From Aquitalea palustris (GTDB lineage: Bacteria; Pseudomonadota; Gammaproteobacteria; Burkholderiales; Chromobacteriaceae): 64,000 nt of DNA. The position numbers were made by a program, and so were the translations under genes. Location of the stretch: NCBI RefSeq assembly GCF_003693445.1, contig NZ_RFAR01000012.1, positions 78,267-142,266 of the forward strand, written 5' to 3'. The notes beneath the pieces are model-generated. The model was not told the origin of the DNA, did no database searches, and was given only the letters and a program-made list of their open reading frames with translations. Below, in pieces: positions 26,532-36,691 of the stretch (positions are counted from its first letter, which is position 1; each line of letters begins with the position of its first letter).

Positions 26532-28657
26532 GGTTCCACCGGTAGGGTAAAAGTAAACACCGCGCCCCCGCCGGCACGGTCATCAACCGTCATGGCACCG
26601 CCATGCGCTTCGATGATGGTGCGGCAGATATTCAGCCCCAGGCCCAGCCCGTCCGGCTTGGTGGTAAAAAACGGGGCAAAGATCTGTTCGCGCTGCTCGG
26701 GGGGAATGCCCGGCCCCGAGTCGGCCACGCTGATGCTGACCAGCTGCTCCAGCCGCTGACAGGCCAGGGTAATGGTAGGGCTGTGTGCCGGCTGGCCCTG
26801 CATGGCGTGGAGTGCATTGTGGATGAGATTGACCAGCACCTGCTCCAGCAACACCGTATCGCCACGCACCGGCGCCGCCGCATCGTCCAGCAGCAGCTGC
26901 AACTGCACACCGTGGCGTTGCAACTCCGGCTTCAGCAGCAGCGCCGCATGAGAGATGACATTCTCCATGCGCAGGCTTTCGTAGTGCGCCCGTTGCGGAT
27001 TGATGAACACCCGCACCCGCTTGACGATTTCACTGGCGCGCCGCGACTGCTCGACGATTTCGTCCAGCGTACCGGCCAGCAGCTCGGTGGCGCCCTGCGC
27101 CGCCAGCGCCCGTGCGGCAATGGCAAAATTGGACAGGGCCATCAGCGGCTGGTTGAGTTCGTGCGCCAGGGTGGAAGCCATTTCCCCCACGCTGGCCAGC
27201 CGGGCGCTGCGGGCCAGCCGCAACTCCTGATCGCGCTGACGTGCTTCGGCCTGCTTTTGCGCGGTGATGTCCACCACGGAGCTCATCCAGCCACGGTGCA
27301 CTCCTTGCGCATCCACCAGCGGTGCGGTGTACACCATGGTGATCACATCCCGTCCGTCCTTGTGGCGGATGCGTGACTCGAAGCCCTGCGGGGTGGCACG
27401 CCCCTGCAGCACCTCGTCGCTCTCGCGAGCCTGCTTTTCCAGATCATCCGGATGCCAGTAAGGATAAGGCGGGCGGCGCCCCAGCAATTCTTCTGCCGTA
27501 TAGCCCACCATGGCGCACAGTGCCGGATTGACATAGATGATGGTGCCCGCCGCATCGCGGGCCCGCATGCCCACCAGCAAGGAGTCTTCCATGGCCTTGC
27601 GGAAGCTGTGCGCCTCTTCCAGATCCCGCGTGCGTTCTTCTACCCGGTGCTCCAGTTCCAGCCGCGCCGCGCGCTGTTCGACAAAGCGCTTCTCGCGCAG
27701 CCGCCAGTACAGGATGCCCAGCAGCAGCAGTGCCACCGCCAGGGCGCTGAGCATGAGCGCGGCCTGCCGCGCCTGCACCACCTCCTTCATGTCGGTGGTT
27801 ACCGTCAGGGTCCAGCCCAGCTCCGGCAGCGGGGTATCCAGCGCAAACAGCTCGCGGCGCTGGCCTTGTACCGTGGTATGCAGGACAAAGCCCCCGGTGT
27901 CGGCCGCTGGCTCACGCCGCCAGGGCAGCACGGCAAAACGCTCGCGGCTGCCATACTGGCGATGGCTGCCTATCCAGCGCAAATCCGCCGCTGACACCGG
28001 CTGGATGCTGTGAAACAGCCATTCGGGCACCGCGCTCAGAAAGACAATGCCATGGCCATCGCGCAGCACCACCGGGTCGCTGCCGCGCATCCACGCTGCC
28101 TGCAAAGGCTCCAGGCTGATCTTGACCGCCACCACACCCAGAATGACACCATTCACCCGCACCGCTTCGGCAATGAACAGGCCAGACTGGCCGGTGGTGA
28201 GGCCAAGGCCGTAAAACAGGCCGCGCTGGCCTTGCAAGGCGTTTTCAAAATAAGGGCGCTGGCGATAAGACTCGCCGACAAAGCTAGACGGCAGCTGCCA
28301 GTTGCTGGCCGCCAGCGTCAGCCCGGCGCGGTCGATCAGGAACAGGGCCGCCGCACCGGTGGTGCGCTGCAAATCAGCAAAGTAAGCATTGACCCGCCGC
28401 TGCAAGGCGGCATCGTGCGGGGTGCTGAGCAAGGCTTGCACATCGGGCTGGCGGGCAGCGGCATAGGGCAGGAAATCGTGCTTCTCCACCAGGCCCCGCA
28501 GGCCCAGCACATGGGCGGCGGCGGCCTGACGCAAGGCCACCGTCTTGGATTGCAGCTCGTGCTGCGCAGCCCAGTTGCCCGATGCCACGATCAGAACAAG
28601 CGCGCCGGCCAGCGTGAGCAGCCTGCGCCAGTGGCGTGCATTGAACCAGGCAAGCAT
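26528..28657 (-). CDS. Sensor histidine kinase with Cache and PAS domains (DctB/FixL-like)
   Basis: 709 residues from the ATG at 28657 with GTGGGAAA upstream; an open frame to 28825 runs through the promoter region and is rejected. Helix at about 12-32, a double-Cache-like periplasmic part (FFENALQGQRGLFYGLGLTT style core), a second helix (ALMLSALAVALLLLGILYWRL), coiled coil, PAS (GYTAEELLGRRPPYPYWHPDD), HisKA with LAHELNQPLMALSNFA and ATPase with NLIHNALHAM, DSGPGIPP and GLGLGLNICR. The arrangement matches kinases that sense external dicarboxylates. Its partner regulator overlaps by four bases. Confidence 0.92.
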   Translation of the reverse strand: MLAWFNARHWRRLLTLAGALVLIVASGNWAAQHELQSKTVALRQAAAAHVLGLRGLVEKHDFLPYAAARQPDVQALLSTPHDAALQRRVNAYFADLQRTTGAAALFLIDRAGLTLAASNWQLPSSFVGESYRQRPYFENALQGQRGLFYGLGLTTGQSGLFIAEAVRVNGVILGVVAVKISLEPLQAAWMRGSDPVVLRDGHGIVFLSAVPEWLFHSIQPVSAADLRWIGSHRQYGSRERFAVLPWRREPAADTGGFVLHTTVQGQRRELFALDTPLPELGWTLTVTTDMKEVVQARQAALMLSALAVALLLLGILYWRLREKRFVEQRAARLELEHRVEERTRDLEEAHSFRKAMEDSLLVGMRARDAAGTIIYVNPALCAMVGYTAEELLGRRPPYPYWHPDDLEKQARESDEVLQGRATPQGFESRIRHKDGRDVITMVYTAPLVDAQGVHRGWMSSVVDITAQKQAEARQRDQELRLARSARLASVGEMASTLAHELNQPLMALSNFAIAARALAAQGATELLAGTLDEIVEQSRRASEIVKRVRVFINPQRAHYESLRMENVISHAALLLKPELQRHGVQLQLLLDDAAAPVRGDTVLLEQVLVNLIHNALHAMQGQPAHSPTITLACQRLEQLVSISVADSGPGIPPEQREQIFAPFFTTKPDGLGLGLNICRTIIEAHGGAMTVDDRAGGGAVFTFTLPVEP

Positions 28658-28715
28658 GGCATTTCCCACAAGGCAGAGCAGACGAACATAACAGCTGCCC
28701 CCGCGCTTTGGAACA

Positions 28716-28739
28716 CTTCTCCGTAGTTTTACGGAGAAG
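28716..28739. promoter_or_regulatory. Operator-like palindrome between kinase and permease genes
   Basis: Perfect 10-bp inverted repeat CTTCTCCGTA-GTTT-TACGGAGAAG in the 186-bp gap of the divergent pair. FixJ-type regulators bind such symmetric sites, so this is the likely target of the adjacent response regulator. Confidence 0.55.
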
Positions 28740-28843
28740 CGTACGACGAAGTTGCGGATGCTCGCCCGGCCCCTGCCTGCCATAGTAAAAGGCCAAAAAC
28801 GGGGGAGACCTGCCCTCTCCCGCACAACAAAAGGAGACCATCA

Positions 28844-30178
28844 ATGAGCACCGCTTCCATCAGGCCGGCCAGCGACAGCCAGCCCGGCGAACGCATTTCC
28901 GGCAAACGCTTGCGCGCCATCTTCGTCGGCTCCGCCGGCAATCTGGTCGAATGGTTTGATTTTTACTGCTATTCCGCCTTCGCCCTGTACTTTGCCAGCG
29001 CCTTTTTCCCGGCGCAGGACCCGACGGCACAGATGATGTCCACCGCCGGCATTTTTGCCCTGGGATTTTTCGTACGCCCGCTGGGCGGCATCCTGTTTGG
29101 TCACCTGGGCGACCGCCACGGCCGCAAGACTGCGCTGATGGCCTCGGTGCTGCTGATGTGTTTTGGCTCGCTGCTGATCGCCTGTGCCCCCACCTATGCC
29201 TCGGTCGGCATCCTCTCGCCGTGTATCCTGCTGCTGGCACGCCTGCTGCAAGGCCTCAGCCTGGGCGGCGAGTACGGCGCCAGTGCCACCTATCTGTCAG
29301 AAATGGCGGATTCAAAACACCGTGGTTTCTATAGCAGCTTCCAGTACGTCACGCTGATTGGCGGCCAGCTGCTGGCACTGATCCTGCTGCTGGTCTTGCA
29401 GAAATTCCTGCTCAGCGCCGAAGAACTGCGCGCCTGGGGCTGGCGCATTCCCTTTGTCATCGGCGCCGGGCTAGCCATCCTCGCCCTGCGCATGCGCCAC
29501 AACATGCCGGAAACCCAGTCGTTCGAAACCGCCCGCAAACAAGCCAAACCGATGGGCGGACTGAAGCAGCTGGCACGCCATCCCAAGGAAGTATTGCTGG
29601 TGGTGGGCCTGACCATGGGCGGCACCCTGGCCTTCTATGTCTACACCACCTATATGCAGAAATTCCTGCGGCTATCGGTCGGCCTGACCGACGGACAAAC
29701 CACCGCCGTCTCTGCTGCCTCGCTGCTGTTCGCCATGTGCCTGCAACCGCTGTATGGCGCCCTGTCCGACCGCATTGGCCGCCGCCCGCTGCTGGTGGGC
29801 TTTGCCCTGCTCGGCACCCTGTTCACCGTGCCACTGCTCACCGCCATCCGTAACGCCAGCGGCCCCTGGGAAGCCTTTGCCCTGATTGCCTGTGCCTGGA
29901 TCATTGTCTCCGGCTATACCTCCATCAATGCCCTGGTCAAGGCCGAGCTGTTTCCCGCCACCATCCGCGCCACCGGGGTGGGCGTGCCCTACGCCTTTGC
30001 CGTATCGGTGTTTGGCGGCACCGCCGAATACCTCGCCTTGTGGTTCAAATCCATCCACATGGAAAGCGGCTTCTACTGGTATGCCACCGCAGTGATCGCT
30101 TGCTCCTTGCTGGTTTGCTGGTTCATGCGCGACACCGCGGACCACTCGCAAATCGATGCCGAAATCAAAGGGCATTAA
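28844..30178 (+). CDS. kgtP: MFS metabolite:proton symporter, KgtP-like (alpha-ketoglutarate/dicarboxylate)
   Basis: 444 residues with twelve predicted helices. Hallmarks of the KgtP/ProP/ShiA branch are GNLVEWFDFYCYSAFALYFASAFFP at the start, FFVRPLGGILFGHLGDRHGRK between helices 2 and 3, and LLQGLSLGGEYGASATYLSEMA. Overall it reads closest to alpha-ketoglutarate permease. It is divergent from a DctB/FixL-type kinase and FixJ-type regulator, which probably induce it when the substrate is outside. AAAGGAG precedes the ATG. The exact substrate among C4-C5 dicarboxylates is inferred. Confidence 0.85.
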   Translation: MSTASIRPASDSQPGERISGKRLRAIFVGSAGNLVEWFDFYCYSAFALYFASAFFPAQDPTAQMMSTAGIFALGFFVRPLGGILFGHLGDRHGRKTALMASVLLMCFGSLLIACAPTYASVGILSPCILLLARLLQGLSLGGEYGASATYLSEMADSKHRGFYSSFQYVTLIGGQLLALILLLVLQKFLLSAEELRAWGWRIPFVIGAGLAILALRMRHNMPETQSFETARKQAKPMGGLKQLARHPKEVLLVVGLTMGGTLAFYVYTTYMQKFLRLSVGLTDGQTTAVSAASLLFAMCLQPLYGALSDRIGRRPLLVGFALLGTLFTVPLLTAIRNASGPWEAFALIACAWIIVSGYTSINALVKAELFPATIRATGVGVPYAFAVSVFGGTAEYLALWFKSIHMESGFYWYATAVIACSLLVCWFMRDTADHSQIDAEIKGH

Positions 30179-30216
30179 CAGCGGCGCCCCACCCTGATAG
30201 CGTCACCGCTCAGCCA

Positions 30217-30256
30217 AGCACCGTCTCCCCACATCGGGGGAACGGTGCTTTTTTTG
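30217..30256 (+). terminator. Rho-independent terminator after the permease
   Basis: AGCACCGT-CT-CCCC, loop ACATC, GGGG-GA-ACGGTGCT followed by seven T. It is the main feature of the 333-bp gap 30179-30511; the rest of that gap shows no gene. Confidence 0.85.
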
Positions 30257-30511
30257 TGACTTCAGGCGCTCTTCAAATCAGATCATCCAGCCAAAAATCC
30301 TTAACCGAAGGGCATTGGGCATGCCAGTGCCGCCTTCGCCACATGAGGTGCCGCCAGCCACAGCTGGCTGCCGCGTGATCAGGCCAGCTCCCGCCTAATA
30401 GAGTATTCGCCAGCAGCACGGCACAGCGGTTATTCTCCCATCATGCAGCGTGACTGAATGATGGAAAACAAGCAGACATCGGGTACCGACTATGTTTTGG
30501 GAGATTAATCT

Positions 30512-32146
30512 GTGAATGCGATCAGATGCATGAGCATCGGCAGCCGTTTGATCCTGGCTTTTGGCATGTTGTTACTGACCTTGATTCTGGTGGCAGCCTT
30601 TGCCTTGCACCAAATGACTCAGCAAAAAAACATCACGGCCATGATTGTGGAGGATCAGTCATTACGCGTCGCCCTGGCCAACGAATTGAAGAGCGATGCA
30701 CAAGCCGCGGCGCTCCCCCTGTTGCAGCTGCTGGTGACCAGTGAACGGGATGCGCGGATTCCCTTGTACAAAAACATGGATGAAATCAATGCCGCCGCAG
30801 CCAAGGCGCTGGACAATTTGCGCAAGGCCAGTCCGGATGGCGGCAACAAGGAGGCGCTGGACCAGATAAGCGCACTGTCCTCAGCCTACCGGCACGCCTT
30901 TCAGGACACGGTTGAACAAATCGAACTGGACGGCCCGGCATCGGCACACCAGCATTTTCTCAGCCATACCCAACCGGCCTTGAAAGCGCTGCTGGGGGCG
31001 GTGGATACTCTGCTGGCCAAGGAACAGCAGGCCATGAAAGATGGCCAGCATGCCCTGGTGCAATCCGAGGCAAATGCCCGCCTGATGGTCGTGTCCATGA
31101 CGGTGGCGGCCATTGTGTTAAGCGTGTTGCTGGCCTGGATGGTGACCCGTAGCATCACCCTGCCCCTGGCCGAAGCGGTAGCCTTTGCCAGCCGGGTGGC
31201 CACCGGCGATCTCGATCATCAGCTGCATGTGCAAGGCAAGGACGAGACGGCTGTGCTGGCGCGTGCCCTGATCACCATGCAAAGCGCGTTGTCCAAGCTG
31301 ATCGGCTCCATTCATGCTTCGGCGCACAGCATGCGCCAGGCAGCAGAGCAGATGAGCCTGCCGGTAGAGCATGTACAAGCCAGCTCAAAGGCGCAGCACG
31401 AGGCGGTGGCCCAGGTGACGCGCACCACCGCCACCTTTGCCCACGAGGCAAAGGACATCGCGCTGACAGCCGGCAGCAGCCGGCAGCAGGCCGAGGCCGC
31501 ACGCGATCTGGCTTCGCAGGGCTGTGAGCTGATCAACACCGCGTCCAATGAAGTAACCGGCATTGCCGCCACCATTTCCAAATCAGCCAATGCGGTCGAT
31601 ACCCTGCGCGAGCGCGCCATCTCGGTGCGTTCACTGCTGAGCACCGTGAAAGAAATTGCCGATCAAACCAATCTGCTGGCCCTGAATGCCGCCATTGAAG
31701 CGGCCAGAGCCGGCGAAGCCGGCCGGGGATTCGCCATTGTGGCCGACGAAGTGAGAAAGCTGGCGGACCGCACCTCCAAGGCCACCATCGAAATTGATGA
31801 TGTGATTGATGCCATCGACAAACAAACCAGTGTTGCCATCCAGCAAATTGATCTGGGCCAGCAAGAAATGCGCCGTGGTGTCGAGCTGATCGAGGGGATG
31901 GTGCAGCCACTGAACCAGTTACGGGAAGGCGCCGAGCAGTCGCTTGGCCGGCTAGACCAGCTGGCCACCACCCTGTCGCGCCAGATGCAGGACAGCAGCA
32001 CCATCGCTCAAAGCATTGCCGAGGTGGGGAATATGGCTTCGGACAATCTGCAGGCCACTGCTGCTGTGGCCAGGACATCGCAATCGCTGGACAACCTGTC
32101 AGCCGAATTGACCAGGGAACTGCAACGCTTCCGGCTGGCCCGCTGA
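30512..32146 (+). CDS. Methyl-accepting chemotaxis protein
   Basis: 544 residues from a GTG start with GGGAGA eight bases upstream. Topology: helix 12-32, a periplasmic four-helix-bundle type sensor of about 150 residues, second helix around 190-210 ([21 protein letters not shown]), HAMP, and the cytoplasmic signalling hairpin with the conserved tip [20 protein letters not shown] followed by [19 protein letters not shown]. It relays chemoeffector binding to CheA/CheW. No CheR-tethering pentapeptide is seen at the C-terminus. Ligand unknown; no che genes are nearby. Confidence 0.93.
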   Translation: MNAIRCMSIGSRLILAFGMLLLTLILVAAFALHQMTQQKNITAMIVEDQSLRVALANELKSDAQAAALPLLQLLVTSERDARIPLYKNMDEINAAAAKALDNLRKASPDGGNKEALDQISALSSAYRHAFQDTVEQIELDGPASAHQHFLSHTQPALKALLGAVDTLLAKEQQAMKDGQHALVQSEANARLMVVSMTVAAIVLSVLLAWMVTRSITLPLAEAVAFASRVATGDLDHQLHVQGKDETAVLARALITMQSALSKLIGSIHASAHSMRQAAEQMSLPVEHVQASSKAQHEAVAQVTRTTATFAHEAKDIALTAGSSRQQAEAARDLASQGCELINTASNEVTGIAATISKSANAVDTLRERAISVRSLLSTVKEIADQTNLLALNAAIEAARAGEAGRGFAIVADEVRKLADRTSKATIEIDDVIDAIDKQTSVAIQQIDLGQQEMRRGVELIEGMVQPLNQLREGAEQSLGRLDQLATTLSRQMQDSSTIAQSIAEVGNMASDNLQATAAVARTSQSLDNLSAELTRELQRFRLAR

Positions 32147-32319
32147 CACGCCGGGCAGCAGCCTGGCGGCAGGCAAACCCTGCCAGCTTGCTGCCTGCCC
32201 AGGCGCGACAGCCACTACCGCCACCCGTTTGTTACGGTCAAACACACGCTGGCCATGGCGCGCTGCAGAGTGCTTGCTCCATAGTCCGTCCCGCTAGCCA
32301 ATGAATGAGGAAATACGCT

Positions 32320-33213
32320 GTGGACAGATTCGCCGCCATGGAAACCTTTGTCTGCGTCGTAGAGGCCGGGTCGTTTTCTGCGGCAGCACGACGCCTGAGT
32401 GTGGGGCAACCCGCCGTATCCAAAACGGTGGCCCAGCTGGAAGAACACCTGGGAGTACGCCTGTTGACCCGCTCGACACGCGGCCTGAGCCCCACGGAAG
32501 CCGGAGTGCATTTTTTTGAGCGGGCCAGGCTGGCCATCCAGGAAGCGGATGCTGCCGAACTGGCGGCGCGGGGCGCGGCCGGCAGCCTGTCTGGCCGCCT
32601 GCGTGTTTCAGCTGCGGTAACCTTTGCCCGGCTGCATGTTCTTCCCGCCCTGCCCCGCTTTCTGGCTGCCCATCCCGAACTGGAAGTGGATGTCATTCTG
32701 GATGATCGTAGCGTTGACCTGATTGAAGAAGGCATCGATGTTTCGCTGCGCATGGGCAGTCTTGGCGACTCCGCGATGACCGCGCGCAAGATCAGCCAGT
32801 CACCGCGCCTGGTGGTGGCAACGCCTGGCTATCTGGCAGGCGCAGGCCGGCCAGGCAGCCCGGCAGAGTTGCTGTCCCATCAGGTGATCGTCTATATGCA
32901 AGGTCAACGCAATGCCACGTGGACCTTCCGCCAGGGCAGTAGCGAGGTATCGGTTGCGGTGTACGGCAGGGTGCGGGTCTCGGCCGCAGAGGGCGTGCGT
33001 GCCGCCGTGTTGGCCGATATGGGGCTGGCCATCGCTTCGGCCTGGATGTTCGCGCCAGAACTGGCCAGCGGGGCCGTCGAGCCGGTGCTGCCCGACTGGC
33101 AGCTGCCACCAGTGGAGCTATGGGCGGTTTTCCCGAATGGCCGTCTGGCCAGCAGCAAGGCCCGCGCCTTTGTCGATTTCGTGGCAGACGAACTGGCAGC
33201 AGCGCGGGCCTGA
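32320..33213 (+). CDS. LysR-family regulator
   Basis: 297 residues from GTG 32320 (MDRFAAMETFVCVVEAGSFSAAARRLSVGQPAVSKTVAQLE), which has GAGG nine bases upstream; the in-frame ATG at 32305 overlaps that same ribosome site. The substrate-binding domain follows (SLSGRLRVSAAVTFARLHVLPALPRFLAAHPELEVDVILDD). Three such LysR genes are in this window; this one is in line with, not divergent from, the peroxidase-like genes downstream, so its target is not obvious. Confidence 0.88.
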   Translation: MDRFAAMETFVCVVEAGSFSAAARRLSVGQPAVSKTVAQLEEHLGVRLLTRSTRGLSPTEAGVHFFERARLAIQEADAAELAARGAAGSLSGRLRVSAAVTFARLHVLPALPRFLAAHPELEVDVILDDRSVDLIEEGIDVSLRMGSLGDSAMTARKISQSPRLVVATPGYLAGAGRPGSPAELLSHQVIVYMQGQRNATWTFRQGSSEVSVAVYGRVRVSAAEGVRAAVLADMGLAIASAWMFAPELASGAVEPVLPDWQLPPVELWAVFPNGRLASSKARAFVDFVADELAAARA

Positions 33214-33346
33214 TGCGGGTGACGATCCGCTTCATTCCTCGCAGGAATAGCTGATAGTCGGGGCCGCCGTCTTATCGCCATGTCAGCTCCGGCACAGAAT
33301 GGCCCCATCCCCGCCGTGGGGTACATTCAATCCTGAGGAAAACAGC

Positions 33347-33886
33347 ATGACCACCATCAATGTTCCCGCACGCGAACAAGTCGCACCGGCCAATCAGGCG
33401 ATTTTCGACAGCCTGCAAAAGGCCTTGGGCTTTGTGCCCAATCTGTATGCCACCTTTGCCCACTCCGATACCGCACTGGCCACCTATCTGGCCCTGCAAA
33501 ATGCCAAATCCTCACTCAGCGGGCGCGAACGGGAGGTCATCAATCTGGTGGTCAGCCAGGTCAACCACTGCCGCTACTGCCTGGCCGCCCATACCGCCCT
33601 GGGCAAGATGCACGGCTTCACCGACGAACAGATCATCCAGATTCGTCGTGCCAATATTGATTTCGACCCCAAACTCGCCGCCCTGGCCGCTTTTGTCAAA
33701 CAGGTCGCCGTGGCTCGTGGCCATGACAGCGAAGCCGCCAGAACCACCTTTTTTGCTGCCGGTTACAGCAAGGCCAATCTGATCGACACCCTGATGGTGG
33801 TGGGAGACAAGATCATCAGCAATTACCTGCACAGCGTGACCGACATTCCGGTCGACTTCCCGGCTGCCATCGACATCGACGACTGA
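33347..33886 (+). CDS. Carboxymuconolactone decarboxylase / AhpD-like protein
   Basis: 179 residues from ATG 33347 with TGAGGA upstream. The core of the family is LNLVVSQVNHCRYCLAAHTALGK-like: here VVSQVNHCRYCLAAH with Cys75, Cys78 and His82 forming the CxxC...H redox centre of AhpD-type alkylhydroperoxidases. The C-terminal half (AAGYSKANLIDTLMVVGDKIISNYLHSVTDIPVDFP) is typical of the peroxidase-related subgroup. It probably reduces peroxides or recycles a thiol peroxidase; the next gene encodes a peroxiredoxin-like protein. Confidence 0.88.
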   Translation: MTTINVPAREQVAPANQAIFDSLQKALGFVPNLYATFAHSDTALATYLALQNAKSSLSGREREVINLVVSQVNHCRYCLAAHTALGKMHGFTDEQIIQIRRANIDFDPKLAALAAFVKQVAVARGHDSEAARTTFFAAGYSKANLIDTLMVVGDKIISNYLHSVTDIPVDFPAAIDIDD

Positions 33887-34030
33887 AGCCGGTGGCACGA
33901 CGTGCAGCCCGTCCGGCCATGGAGGAGAGCCGCCCCGCACAAGGCAGCGGCCTCCTCATCTGGTGGAGAGCAAACAGACCATTACGCAGGGCATGGCACT
34001 ACCCTGCACCAGCATGCCCGGGGAGTCATC

Positions 34031-34678
34031 ATGCGTTTATCAGCACAGCTGGACAGTTTCCAGGCGCACTGGCGGGCCAGCGCAGGGCAAGACATTGCCA
34101 ACACCATCAGCCAGGACAATGCCCGCCTGCTGGCCAGCGGCATGATCGGGCATGCGCTGAAAGCGGGCGACCCCTTCCCGGACCTGGGCTTGTCCGACGC
34201 CAGCGGCCAGCGGCTACGCATCTATGACTTATTGGCCAAAGGCCCGGCCATCATCACCTTCTATCGTGGTGGCTGGTGCCCCTACTGCAGCCTGGAGCTG
34301 CGCGCCTATCAAGACGCACTGGCCGAGATACAGGCGGCAGGAGGCCAACTGATCGCCATTTCCCCGGAAACACCCGAGCACAGCGCAGACACCGCCCAAA
34401 GCAATGCCCTGAGCTTTACCCTGCTCAGCGATACGGGTGGCCAACTGGCCGCAGCGCTGGGTATCCGGTTTGAGATGGCGGCGCCGATCGTCCGGCTGTA
34501 TCAGCAGTCCGGGCATGACCTGCCGCAGCACAACGGCGATGGCAAATGGTCTTTGCCTATCCCTGCAAGCTATGTACTGGCCCGCGATGGACTGATCCGG
34601 CTGGCCTTTGTTGATCCCGACTATCGCCAGCGGCTGGAGCCGGCAGAAGCCATCAAGGCATTGCAAGGACTGGCCTAG
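34031..34678 (+). CDS. Peroxiredoxin-like (AhpC/TSA-type) protein
   Basis: 215 residues from ATG 34031 with GGGGAG upstream; an open frame from 33902 is not used. Thioredoxin fold: a helical N-terminus, then DPFPDLGLSDASGQRLRI, and the active site ITFYRGGWCPYCSLELRAYQ with Cys83 and Cys86 in a CPYC motif. This places it in the redoxin family that uses a CxxC rather than the classical peroxiredoxin TxxC. It presumably acts with the AhpD-like protein 144 bp upstream in peroxide defence. Confidence 0.85.
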   Translation: MRLSAQLDSFQAHWRASAGQDIANTISQDNARLLASGMIGHALKAGDPFPDLGLSDASGQRLRIYDLLAKGPAIITFYRGGWCPYCSLELRAYQDALAEIQAAGGQLIAISPETPEHSADTAQSNALSFTLLSDTGGQLAAALGIRFEMAAPIVRLYQQSGHDLPQHNGDGKWSLPIPASYVLARDGLIRLAFVDPDYRQRLEPAEAIKALQGLA

Positions 34679-34742
34679 ACCCACCCACCAGCCCTCTTGC
34701 CAGCAGCTGGCCTGCGCTGCGCATGCCCTCCACAAAAGACCA

Positions 34743-34772
34743 ACAGCCCGGCCAGTCTCCTGGCCGGGCTGT
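34743..34772. terminator. Hairpin between the peroxiredoxin gene and glmS
   Basis: ACAGCCCGGCCAG, loop TCTC-like, CTGGCCGGGCTGT: a strong stem without a clear T run, between convergent genes. Confidence 0.55.
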
Positions 34773-34861
34773 GATTCACACTGAATTGTTAATGACTGGA
34801 TTTTATTGTCTGTGCTGCAACCCTATTGTGCGCAAACACCAGTCATAAAACGCAAACGGCC

Positions 34862-36691
34862 TTACTCCACCGTCACGCTCTTGGCCAGGTTGCGTGGCTT
34901 GTCGACGTCGGTCCCACGGGCCAGGGCGACGTGATAGGCCAGCAGCTGTACCGGAATGGTGTGGACGATGGCGGACAATACGCCGACATGGCGCGGGGTG
35001 CGGATGACGTGTACGCCGTCGGATTCGCTGAAATGGCTGTCCAGATCGGCAAACACAAACAGCTCGCCGCCACGGGCGCGCACTTCCTGCATATTGGACT
35101 TCACTTTTTCCAGCAGGGCGTCGTTGGGGGCAATCACCACCACCGGCATGCTTTCATCCACCAGTGCCAGCGGGCCGTGTTTCAGCTCGCCGGCCGGGTA
35201 GGCTTCGGCGTGAATGTAGGAGATTTCCTTGAGTTTGAGCGCGCCTTCCAGCGCAATCGGGTAGTGCAGGCCACGGCCGAGGAACAGGGCGTTTTGCTTG
35301 GCGGCAAACTTGTCGGACCAGGCCTTGATTTGCGGCTCCAGGTTGAGCGCATGCTGTACTGAACCCGGCAGCTGACGCAGCGCTTCCTGATAGCCATGCT
35401 CGGCAGCGGCATCCACCCGGCCACGCTGCTTGCCCAGGGTGACGGCCAGCGCAAACAGGCCGACCAGCTGGGTGGTGAAGGCCTTGGTGGAGGCCACGCC
35501 GATTTCGGCACCGGCACGGGTGTAAAACACCAGTTCGCTGGCACGCGGAATGGCGGATTCACGCACATTGCAGATGGACAGGGCCATGGTATGGCCCAGT
35601 TCCTTGGCGTATTTCAGCGCTTCCATGGTGTCCAGCGTTTCGCCGGACTGGGAGATGGTCACCACCAGATGCTTGGGATTGGCAAAGGCGGCGCGGTAGC
35701 GGTATTCGCTGGCGATTTCCACATCGCAGCTGATGCCGGCAATGCTTTCAATCCAGTATTTGGCGGTCAGGCCGGCATAGTAGCTGGTGCCGCAGGCCAG
35801 GATTTTCACGCCTTCCACTTGCGGCAGCAGTTCGGCCGCCCGCGCACCGAACAGCCCGGCGGCAAAGCCGTTTTCCAGCACCGCTTCGATGGTGTCGGAC
35901 AGAGCCTTGGGTTGTTCGTGGATTTCCTTCTGCATGAAGTGGCTGTACGGGCCCAGTTCCAGCGAAGCCAGCGAGACATCGGACACATGCACGGCGCGTT
36001 CGATGACCTGGTCGTTCTTGTCATGCAAGACAACGCTATCACGGGTGAGCAGGCCGATATCGCCCTCTTCCAGGAAGATGACGCGACGGGTGGCGGACAG
36101 GATGGCAGATACATCAGAGGCGATGAAGTGCTCACCTTCCCCCAGGCCCACCAGCAGCGGGCAGCCCATGCGGGCGCACACCAGTTCGTCCGGACGGTCC
36201 AGCGCGATCACGCCGATGGCGTAAGCGCCGGTCAGCTGACGGGTAGCCTGCTTCACGGCATCGAACAGGCTGACACCGCCTTGGTAGTAGTGATGTACCA
36301 GATGGGCAATGACTTCGGTATCAGTCTGCGAGGTGAATTGGTAGCCCAGTGCCTTCAGTTGCTGGCGCTGTTCTTCGTGGTTCTCGATGATACCGTTGTG
36401 CACCACAGCAATGCTGTCGTGCGAAACATGCGGGTGGGCATTGGGCTCGGTTACACCGCCATGGGTGGCCCAGCGGGTGTGGCCGATGCCAAGCTGGCCT
36501 TGCAGGCCTTCTGCCGCTGCGGCGGCTTCCATTTCCGCCACGCGGCCGACACGGCGCACGCGGCTGATGGCATTACCGGTATGCACGGCGATACCGGCGG
36601 AATCATAACCACGGTATTCCAGGCGCTTGAGGCCATCGACCAGAATGGAAACCACATTACGCGCCGCAATGGCGCCAACGATGCCACACAT
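34862..36691 (-). CDS. glmS: Glutamine:fructose-6-phosphate aminotransferase (glucosamine synthase)
   Basis: 609 residues, normal length. Cys2 of MCGIVGA is the glutaminase nucleophile; the N-terminal domain also shows [14 protein letters not shown] and [11 protein letters not shown]. Two SIS isomerase domains follow ([38 protein letters not shown]) and the conserved LAKSVTVE ends the protein. It makes glucosamine-6-phosphate for peptidoglycan and lipopolysaccharide. Its ATG overlaps the glmR stop by one base (TAATG), so it is translationally coupled to its probable regulator. Confidence 0.97.
   Translation of the reverse strand: MCGIVGAIAARNVVSILVDGLKRLEYRGYDSAGIAVHTGNAISRVRRVGRVAEMEAAAAAEGLQGQLGIGHTRWATHGGVTEPNAHPHVSHDSIAVVHNGIIENHEEQRQQLKALGYQFTSQTDTEVIAHLVHHYYQGGVSLFDAVKQATRQLTGAYAIGVIALDRPDELVCARMGCPLLVGLGEGEHFIASDVSAILSATRRVIFLEEGDIGLLTRDSVVLHDKNDQVIERAVHVSDVSLASLELGPYSHFMQKEIHEQPKALSDTIEAVLENGFAAGLFGARAAELLPQVEGVKILACGTSYYAGLTAKYWIESIAGISCDVEIASEYRYRAAFANPKHLVVTISQSGETLDTMEALKYAKELGHTMALSICNVRESAIPRASELVFYTRAGAEIGVASTKAFTTQLVGLFALAVTLGKQRGRVDAAAEHGYQEALRQLPGSVQHALNLEPQIKAWSDKFAAKQNALFLGRGLHYPIALEGALKLKEISYIHAEAYPAGELKHGPLALVDESMPVVVIAPNDALLEKVKSNMQEVRARGGELFVFADLDSHFSESDGVHVIRTPRHVGVLSAIVHTIPVQLLAYHVALARGTDVDKPRNLAKSVTVE

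Noticed and set aside
34700..36691. glmS ribozyme riboswitch
   Set aside because: glmS overlaps glmR directly, leaving no leader for a ribozyme, and these are typical of Gram-positive bacteria.
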